NCBI GenBank assembly: GCA_949752795.1
Contig: OX457057.1
Coordinates: 97,739,513 to 97,803,512 of the forward strand
From: Hyperoodon ampullatus
Lineage: Eukaryota; Chordata; Mammalia; Artiodactyla; Ziphiidae
Direction: 5' to 3'
DNA: 64,000 nucleotides
Part shown: positions 56,890-64,000 of the stretch, in pieces
Layout: every line of letters starts with the position of its first letter
Position numbering within the stretch: the stretch's first letter is position 1
Notes under the pieces: generated by a model
Told to the model about the DNA's origin: nothing
Seen by the model: only the letters and a program-made list of their open reading frames with translations
Database searches by the model: none
Made by a program: the position numbers and the translations under genes

Positions 56890-59800
56890 AGGATGTGTAC
56901 TCTCCCCTCCTATAGAATGCTGCTGGCTGGAGCCGGGGTGGGGAGGCTAATCTAGCCAGTGGCCAAGGCCTTTTCTCTGGGCAAAGTGAGCTGTCTTGGG
57001 CAGGACTTAGGCTGAGACTTGGGGCTCACCAGCAGGGGAGCCATCCAGCTTTCTCACGGTCAGGGCCGCAGTGGCATGTAGAGGCCAGCGCCCACCATAC
57101 TCTCTACCTTGGTGCCATCCATCTTCTCTTCCTGTTTGGGGCTTTGCAAAGGCTGTGACCTTGAGCAGGGAGGTGAAGAGGACCAGTGCCCACACTGGCT
57201 GCACCCACACAGGGCCAGCCTGGCTGGTTGAGATGAACAGAGCTTAGAACTTGAGTGAGGAGACCTGGTCCCCAGTCCTGATTCTCCCAGGTTTGAGATG
57301 AGGCATTACTCTCTCTGCATCCCAGACTTCCCCTCTCTAAGCCAAGGGATTAGATGTGCTTTGATATGGGAAATCCCCTCATAAACGCATAACTGCTCTA
57401 CAATCCAAGTTGGTTTCCTGGGTTTCCTGAGAGAGGCAGCAAGCCCTAAACAGCGAAATCCAACCCTCGTGTTCTGCAACTCATGTGATACCACCTCTCA
57501 CCTAGACTCTGTTCCCTCACTAGCTAAATAGGGGTTAAAAATTACCCATCTCAGAATTGATGCCCACCTTAAAAAGACAGGGCACCAGGCAGCGGGAAGC
57601 TCCTCCGAAGGTTGGAGCCCTGCCCCCTGGGACCCGCCAGAGAGTGGTGGGTGCTGGGATCCTTGGGAGATGAAACCAGCTGGGAGGGTTGCAAACTGGA
57701 CAGGCCTGACATTTTTTTGCCCAGCATAAATAGCACATAAAAAACCTTCTGAGTGTCTTGAGCAGGAGAGGATGGGCCCCCCTCTTTAGTTCTCTCCCCA
57801 CAGAGCCCACCATCCCCACTGTCTTAGGCAGGGCTGCTTCATACACTTTGTAACTGCCCGGCTACAGCCGGTCAACAAGTTGGCCTTCAGAGAATCTGGA
57901 CCAGAGGGTTTGGATGTCCCAGGGCGGCAGCACTGATGCTGCTCCCATCCTCAGCCCCATCCAGGTCTTGGCAGAGCCCGAGTGGTTGTGTTGTGAGGGA
58001 AACTGATCTGACCCCATTGCTCTCCCCTCACCCCCACCCACTACCCCAGAGACCAGGGCTCCAAGTCCAGCCCCAGCAGGTCTGCTGCCTCTCCTCTGTC
58101 CTGGGGCCCCTGAGCTCCTCTTTCCCCAGAGAGGGTCAGGGCAGAGGGAAGCAGCATTCCTGCTGGGCCCATAGAGGAGGCTGAGGGCTGAGTGCACACT
58201 GGCCAGCAGCCCAGGAAGCCTGAGCATGTAATTAAAAGATGTATCTTCTTGGGGTTGCTTCTGGGGACAAGAGCTCCTGGTGTTGTCCTCGTCCTGTGAC
58301 CTCTGTCTGGGCACAGATCTGCTGTCTGGTTCTGATCTGTCCCTTTAGGCAGGGTGGGCAGATCCATTTCAGCTGGTTCTGAGCACGGAGAGGACGGAGT
58401 CCCCTTCTCTCCTCCAGGCCTCCTAATAGCCACCCCACAGGGTGATGGACATGTCTCCCATCCCCATGCATCTTTGCTGTTGGTAAAGCACAGTCGCATC
58501 CATTCTGCCAGGATATCTACACAGAGCCACCCAGTTAGTCAGCGGTAAGCTGAGCCTCAGATGTAACTCTGCTGAGTGTTGTACCCTGTGTTCATCCCTT
58601 CCCCACCCTGACTCCCCTGCTGGGAGGACCACGGGCTGTGGGGTTTGAGGGGGGTAGTGCAAGAGAAGAGTCCCCTCCCCCAGCACTAGCCAGTGTTTTT
58701 GAGGAACCCAAGTGGTCTTGGAACACTTTGGCCTTTGAAGTGAGACCATGAGGGGTCGAGTCATCATGGCTTTGGCAGCCCCAAACCGTCCCACAGTCCC
58801 AGAGCCACCTGCCAGGAGGAAGTGAGGCAGGCAAACGTGCCCAGTAGGGAAAAGGGACCAGCTTCTGGGGACACCAAGGGGAGGGAGGACAGAACAGGAC
58901 AGAGGGGAAAGGTCAAGGGCTAGGAGCCTGGGCACCAGGGCAGTGGGGAGAGTGTTTAAGGGGATGAACCAGGGGGCTGACCATGTGGCCCTGTCTTTCC
59001 TCTTCTCTGTGGCTGGTCAGGGCATGTGCTTTCTGGGCCTGGTGGCCTGGACATGGAAGCTGAGCGTGGCCATGAGTGGCGTGGGGAGAACAGTTAGGAG
59101 GTGTCAGTCAGGGTGGGGTGTCCCCACACTTCGTGAAGAAGTCTATGACGTGTGCCCTGAGCAGCTGGGACCAGCGGTGCAGCCTTCCTGGCCTGGGTCA
59201 GATGGCTCATCTGCCCCTCAGCAGGAGCACCAGTTTGGCTGGAGAGCTGGGCAGGTGCAAAGGGCAGATGTGACTGGTGCAAGTGCGGTTGACGAGGCTG
59301 CCGTTCTTGAGGATGAGTCAGTTGCCTGCACCCTGTGCCGGCGCCGGCAGCTTCCTGGGATTGGGACGGGGATTCAAGGAAGGGTGGGGGTGCGGGAGAG
59401 GAGCTGGGAGGCGCCAGGGGAGGCTGTGGCTTGAGAGGTCCCAGGCCAGCCTTGGTTCCACCTCTGCTTGAACCCAGAAGGCACAGGTTCGGGAGCCTCT
59501 TTCTGCACAGTGGCTGGGCAGCCCAGGTTAACCCCTCCAGTGTCAACTTTGTCATGCCCTGCCCCCTCCCCTGGGCCCTAGCCTCCAGGGGTACCCAGAG
59601 GCAGTACTGGGAGGTCAAGCCTTCATTTCCTTTCTCTCTCAGGTCAGCATAGCACTGGCTTCCAGCTCTCCCAGCCTGAGAGTCCCGGGGGCACTCTTGA
59701 TCGTGACACCATGCCCAGGAGCCAGCGCCCTCCTCCAGATCTGCCTTTTCCAGTAGGCTCCATCTCTGTCAAGTGGCTCCTCAAAGAGATTAAATAACCA

Positions 59801-60090
59801 ACCAGAATCAGCTGGCCTTCCCAGGAAGGTAGCTGAAGGCTTGGGCTCCGTCAGAGGAATGGAGTCTAACGGTAGGACCCTGGGGTGGGAGAGTGGGGAG
59901 CATGACCGTGCAGGCAGGGGCTCTCTGAGGCTCTGACACCCAGGAGGTCTGGACAGCAAGCTGGGGAAGCCTTCTCATGGAGCTCCATGGAGCTATCTTC
60001 TGAGGGTCCCACATGGGAGTGGGCTGGCTCTGTAGAGTGGAGGGCTGGGGTGTTGACCCTTGGCTTGAGGGAGGGAGGGCAGGAGGACTG
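56890..60090. other. Intergenic, GC-rich, no recognised gene
   Basis: Several open frames occur on both strands, but none matches a family I know and none has paired splice sites I trust. No clear transposon. Confidence 0.4.
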
Positions 60091-60104
60091 CTGGTGCCAC
60101 TGTC

Positions 60105-60110
60105 TTTATT
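60105..60110 (-). terminator. Possible polyadenylation signal, minus strand
   Basis: TTTATT on plus reads AATAAA on minus, in the context GTTTAATAAAGACAGTGGC. A 235-codon minus-strand frame (60515-59808) overlaps it. It could be the end of an unannotated transcript or chance. Confidence 0.25.
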
Positions 60111-60594
60111 AAACACGGGGCCCCAAAGGTCAGAGGGGCCCCCAAAAGTCAGAATGAGCCCCTGGTTCAGGCTTGGCTGCTCCCCGGCTCCATCTAAGGG
60201 TGGGAGGGAGGTCTGAGGGACCTCTCTCGGGGCTTCCCCTTTCCTCTCTGGGGGTGGGGGGACAGGGACAGGAGTGAGGGGGAAGGTGGTTTTAGGGAGA
60301 TTCCATGGACAGTGGAAAAAAAGGGCTGAGGTAGGAAAGATGACTGACTGCGTGAGCTGTCCCTTCCCTGAGTAAAGCAACGAAGAGTGGGTGGAGCCGG
60401 GGGGTTGCTGAGTAGCGTCCTCACGGGGGAGGGCCAAAAATGAGGAGGACATGTGACCCTCGGGTGGCTCAAGGGCCAGTGAAGTCACTCTTTCTCCTGG
60501 CCTCAGCTTCTCCATTCTCTCAGGATGACAGGGTGCCCTCCTGATGCAAGTTCCTTCTTACTGACACAAGACCAGTCACCCTTGACAGCCAACC

Positions 60595-60632
60595 TTCCTT
60601 CCTTCCTTCTCTCCCACCTTCCTTCCTTCTAT
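60595..60632. repeat. CTTC-rich microsatellite
   Basis: CTTCCTTCCTTCTCTCCC, then CCTTCCTTCCTTCT. Confidence 0.8.
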
Positions 60633-60855
60633 AAACAGCCACTGAGGAGAATGGGGAGCAGTGTGCCTTTGCTGGAGGTGGGGGTGGAGGGTGCAAGTAC
60701 ACAGGTGTTTGATTCTCATGCGGTGGGTCGACATCATAACCTGCAGAGGTCCAGGGGCAGAGAGATGTGGCGGCCCTGAGAGAGGGGTTGGGTCTGCTCG
60801 GTCATGATGGGGAGGGCTTCACAGAGGAGGTGACTTTTCTTAAAGAAAGGGTAGT

Positions 60856-61053
60856 GGGACTTCCTGGTGGTCCAGTGGTTAAGACTTCGCTTTCCAATGC
60901 AGGGGGCGCGGGTTCAATCCCTGGTCGGGGAGCTAAATTCCCACATGCCTCAGGGCCAAAAAACCAAAGCATTAAAAAAACAGAACCAATACTGTAGCAA
61001 ATTCGATAAAGACTTTAAAAATGGTCCACATCAAAAAAAAAATCTTAAAAAAG
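60856..61053 (+). mobile_element. Older CHR/Bov-tA-like SINE
   Basis: GGGACTTCCTGGTGGTCCAG, a B box GGTTCAATCCC, then CAAATTCGATAAAGAC and AAAATGGTCCACATC, ending A-rich. The imperfect duplication is AAAGAAAGGGTAGT (60842-60855) and AAAGAAAGGATAGT (61054-61067). Confidence 0.92.
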
Positions 61054-61269
61054 AAAGAAAGGATAGTGACTGGCTTCAAGGAGAAAATGGGAAAGGACCT
61101 TCTAGGCAAAAGGCAGGGACCTACCAGGGCAGCAGTAACTAAAGGAGGCACAGGGAGGGAATACCTGCAGCGTGATGAATGCCAGGATGTAAATAAGCAG
61201 GGGTGACTGCCTTAGACGGGGAAGAAATCACCAACTCATCATCTGGACTCTTCATCGGGTGAAGAGAGA

Positions 61270-61450
61270 GGATGTTGGTCTAATGTAAAGAGTGTGGGGC
61301 CCAGAATGTGACAGGCCTGAGTTCCAGTCCAGGTTTTACCACTTAGCTGCCCAGGTTGGGCTGGGCAGTTAACATCCCTGAGCCTCAGTTTCCTCATCTG
61401 TACAATGGGATCATGGTGGCGCTGGGGTTTCTGTAAAAATCAGCTGTGAC
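61270..61450 (+). mobile_element. MIR SINE
   Basis: Forward MIR: GACAGGCCTGAGTTCCAGTC, CTGAGCCTCAGTTTCCTCAT. Confidence 0.82.
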
Positions 61451-61454
61451 AGTG

Positions 61455-63305
61455 CTTTGCAAGCTGTCAATAGCTCTGCAAACTCGAGGCCCACTTGAGA
61501 TAGCACCTCAGCAGTAGCCCACTTCTGCACTGACCTTTTGGGGTGCCATTTCCTGGGGAATGGCCACAGAAGGTTGCTCTCACCCAGGCAGGCTAGTGTT
61601 TTTGACTTTCACCATACCTTCTGTGGGGTCACTTTTTGGGGGATCAGCTGCTGCCTGCCCAGGGTCTCAGGGGTCTGCTGTGGAGCGCTTGGAGGCAAGG
61701 GGACGGGAAGCCTGAATCTAGAACTGGAGGATGTTCTAGTGCTAATTCTGGCCTTCTGGCCATGAGTGCTGGGACAATGAGGCATGAGAGAGTAAGGCCA
61801 GTGTACCCACAGCGGGACAGGGACCCTGTTGCAATGGGGCACCAGGTGATTGAAGCCAGGAGTGGGTTAGAGACATAGTGGAACCATGAGGATGTGGAGG
61901 AAAGGATAGAGTGAGAAAGAGATGAGAGAGGCAGGCAGAGCGCCTGACCCTCCCTCGCCCCGCCCCTCCCCCACCCCTTAGTCTCAGCATCCTCAGCTTT
62001 GGGGCTGCCTCTGGGGGGAAGGAAGGAAAGGGCCTGTTTAGCTTGAGTGCCTGTTGATGCCTCTTCTCATGCCGCTCGCCCCATGCTGTACTATGGTAGC
62101 CAATTCAGTTCCCTCTGACCCCCAGGTTCACCCTGCCTCAACCTGGGCAGTATCCCTAGTGGTCTGTGACTCAACAGTTCTTTGCCATGGGTGGGGCCCC
62201 AGCTGGCTACTGAATTCAGATCCCCCCAGGGCTGAGGCATTGCCCAGAGCCAGGCGATCCTCAGCCCCAGGCCTGGCTCCTGCACCCTCTCTAAGCCCCT
62301 CATCTGTTCCGGTGGCCCTTGAGGCCCCTCTGTCAGCCACGTGGTGGTGCCAGGACAGGGTCGTGCCCAGTGACTCAGCCTGGCCCTCTTCCTTGCACTG
62401 AGTAGGTGCCATAAATATTTGTAGAATGGAATTCTTGCCTCCGGTTGGGATTTTCCACAGGAGCCACATAGCTGTTCCCAGCTCTGCCGTGGGCCTGACC
62501 TGTTTCTGCGTCTGCCTGCACACATGCCATGACTTCTCTTCCCTACCACACCCTGTCCCTCCTCAGACACCCCTGCAGATTGCTCCCCCAAACCTCCGTC
62601 TCCCAGAGGTCCTCTCCTTCCCCACCAGCCCCAGCCTCCCCACGGGCCCCTCGATGGCCTGGGAGCTCTGGAGGCTGCACCTGCAGGTGCTTGGTGGTCT
62701 CTGCCTTCCGTTCCTTCGTTGTTTGTCTTTCCTCCCTGCATGCCTCGGTGGTGTGATCAAGGAGAACAGGCCCTGGCGCAGAATCTATCGTGGAGTTTTG
62801 TGTGTGCCCGTGTGTGATAGAAGGGCAGAGGGCCAGCGTCGGGCTGAGACGTGAGACCAAGACTTTGGTGTGGGGAGAAAAAGGTTCCTTCATAGGCCGG
62901 GTGACCACACATCCTGGTTGCCCAGGGCAGGTCTGGCTCAGGCCTGCTGCCCTGGACTAATTATTTAATAGCAGCGTAGGTTCTACAGCCACCCTAATCA
63001 GAGGGGCTGCCGTGGAATCAGGGCATGGGAACTGAGCCCCTGTCATGCCTCCAGGGCCCAGCAGGTTCACACATCTCCCCTCTTGGAGACCACACTGAGC
63101 CTTCAGGTTCACCACCCAGGGGAGCACCACTCTCCTGACTGGACCAGGGTTTCAAGACGGAGGCACATTCACCAGGCACACAGTAACAGGACAGGCCATG
63201 GTTCAACAGCAGTGTGAATTGCAAGGGGATGTGTGACAAGTGTATGAGCCCCAAAGAAGGTCAGGTAAGAAAGGAAGAGAGCTTTGCAAACCCTGAAGTT
63301 CCATA
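61455..63305. other. Intergenic, no recognised gene
   Basis: Unique-looking GC-rich sequence. Open frames on both strands overlap one another. No exon of CSF1 was recognised. Confidence 0.4.
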
Positions 63306-63309
63306 TTCA

Positions 63310-63485
63310 TAATAACAGGTACTTAACTATATCACTAAGCCACACCATGACAGGGAGCATATCATTATCTCCATCTTATAGATGCAGAACTGAGGCACAG
63401 AGAGGTTAAGTGACTTACTAGAGGTCACACAGCTAGTAAACCAGGTTTCAAACACCAAAGCCATGTTTTTATCCACTGTGTTACA
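63310..63485 (-). mobile_element. MIR SINE
   Basis: Reverse MIR: TGCAGAACTGAGGCACAGAG, then GAGGTCACACAGCTAGTAAA. Confidence 0.85.
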
Positions 63486-63489
63486 GCAC

Positions 63490-64000
63490 CTCACATCTGA
63501 TGCTTCAGTAATATCTACCACAGGGATTTTGTGAAGGCAAAATAAGGCCAAATGTGTGTTTGCTTTGTAAACTAGAAACACTTTTACAAACATTGATGAA
63601 TTGTAAAGTATCTCGGAAATAGCTCACTTGTGACAAACTATGGAGATACAGTAGAAAATAAAAGTATATGCAAACTTCTCCCAAATCCATTGTCTCAAAA
63701 CTAACCGTAAAGTAAGATTATGAATTTTTTCCTTTCTTTATCTCCTTTTCAGATGAATAAATTATAATAGAATTGCTCTGATGGTCAGTTTTAGTCATTT
63801 ATTTTTATGATCAGTATCACCATCAAATCCAGTCAACTCTTATTCTAAAATGTCTCTTAGCTGGAGCCCCCCTTACTGTTTTCTAGGGTGTCATCCACCA
63901 TGGAGCCATCTTCACATCATAGCTAACTTACTATAAGAGCTTCCTAGCCGGCGCTCTGCTTCTGGCTATTCTTGTCTCACATCCATCCTTTCCACAGCTG
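63490..64000. other. AT-rich right edge, no recognised feature
   Basis: No gene or clear repeat was identified. The AT-rich composition could reflect an old L1 piece. Confidence 0.35.

Noticed and set aside
39100..64000. Search for CSF1 exons to the right of EPS8L3
   Set aside because: No recognisable CSF1 coding segment on either strand. In human the gap is larger than this window allows.

Overview
This is a mammalian nuclear window, almost certainly from a whale or dolphin. It carries several copies of the tRNA-derived CHR-type SINEs of whales, hippos and ruminants. Several are the compact form with the GCGGTACGCGGGCC end, which I associate with toothed whales; that finer assignment is inference. 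There is no bacterial, phage or CRISPR content, and no operon logic applies.

Left end (about 67-8218, minus strand): 13 coding exons of EPS8L3, an EPS8-family actin-signalling adaptor, from the start codon (8195) to about codon 414. Every exon joins in phase, every junction is GT-AG, and there is no internal stop. The C-terminal SH3 and final helical exons lie beyond base 1. The start-codon exon is preceded by a good splice acceptor, so at least one non-coding 5' exon lies at higher coordinates. A strong minus-strand donor at 11219-11220 is one candidate.

The rest (about 11.5-64 kb) has no intact protein gene that I can support. In human, EPS8L3 is followed in this direction by a long gap and then CSF1; CSF1 exons were not recognised here, so this is probably part of the EPS8L3-CSF1 intergenic interval. 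It holds old L2, MIR and L1M relics, MaLR-like LTRs, a class-I-type solo LTR (28034-28902) with a 4-bp target duplication and a SINE inside it, a processed LDHB pseudogene (39656-40993) split by a SINE, and several CHR SINEs with clear target duplications.

Possible regulatory points are a close match to the CTCF core at 23181, an RFX X-box-like palindrome at 38615 in a repeat-poor block, a locally CpG-dense stretch at 45395-45700, and a lone minus-strand polyadenylation hexamer at 60105. I found no previously undescribed molecular system. The strongest items are the intact EPS8L3 (a gene linked to human hypotrichosis) in an apparently hairless lineage, the solo LTR, and the candidate insulator and enhancer sites.
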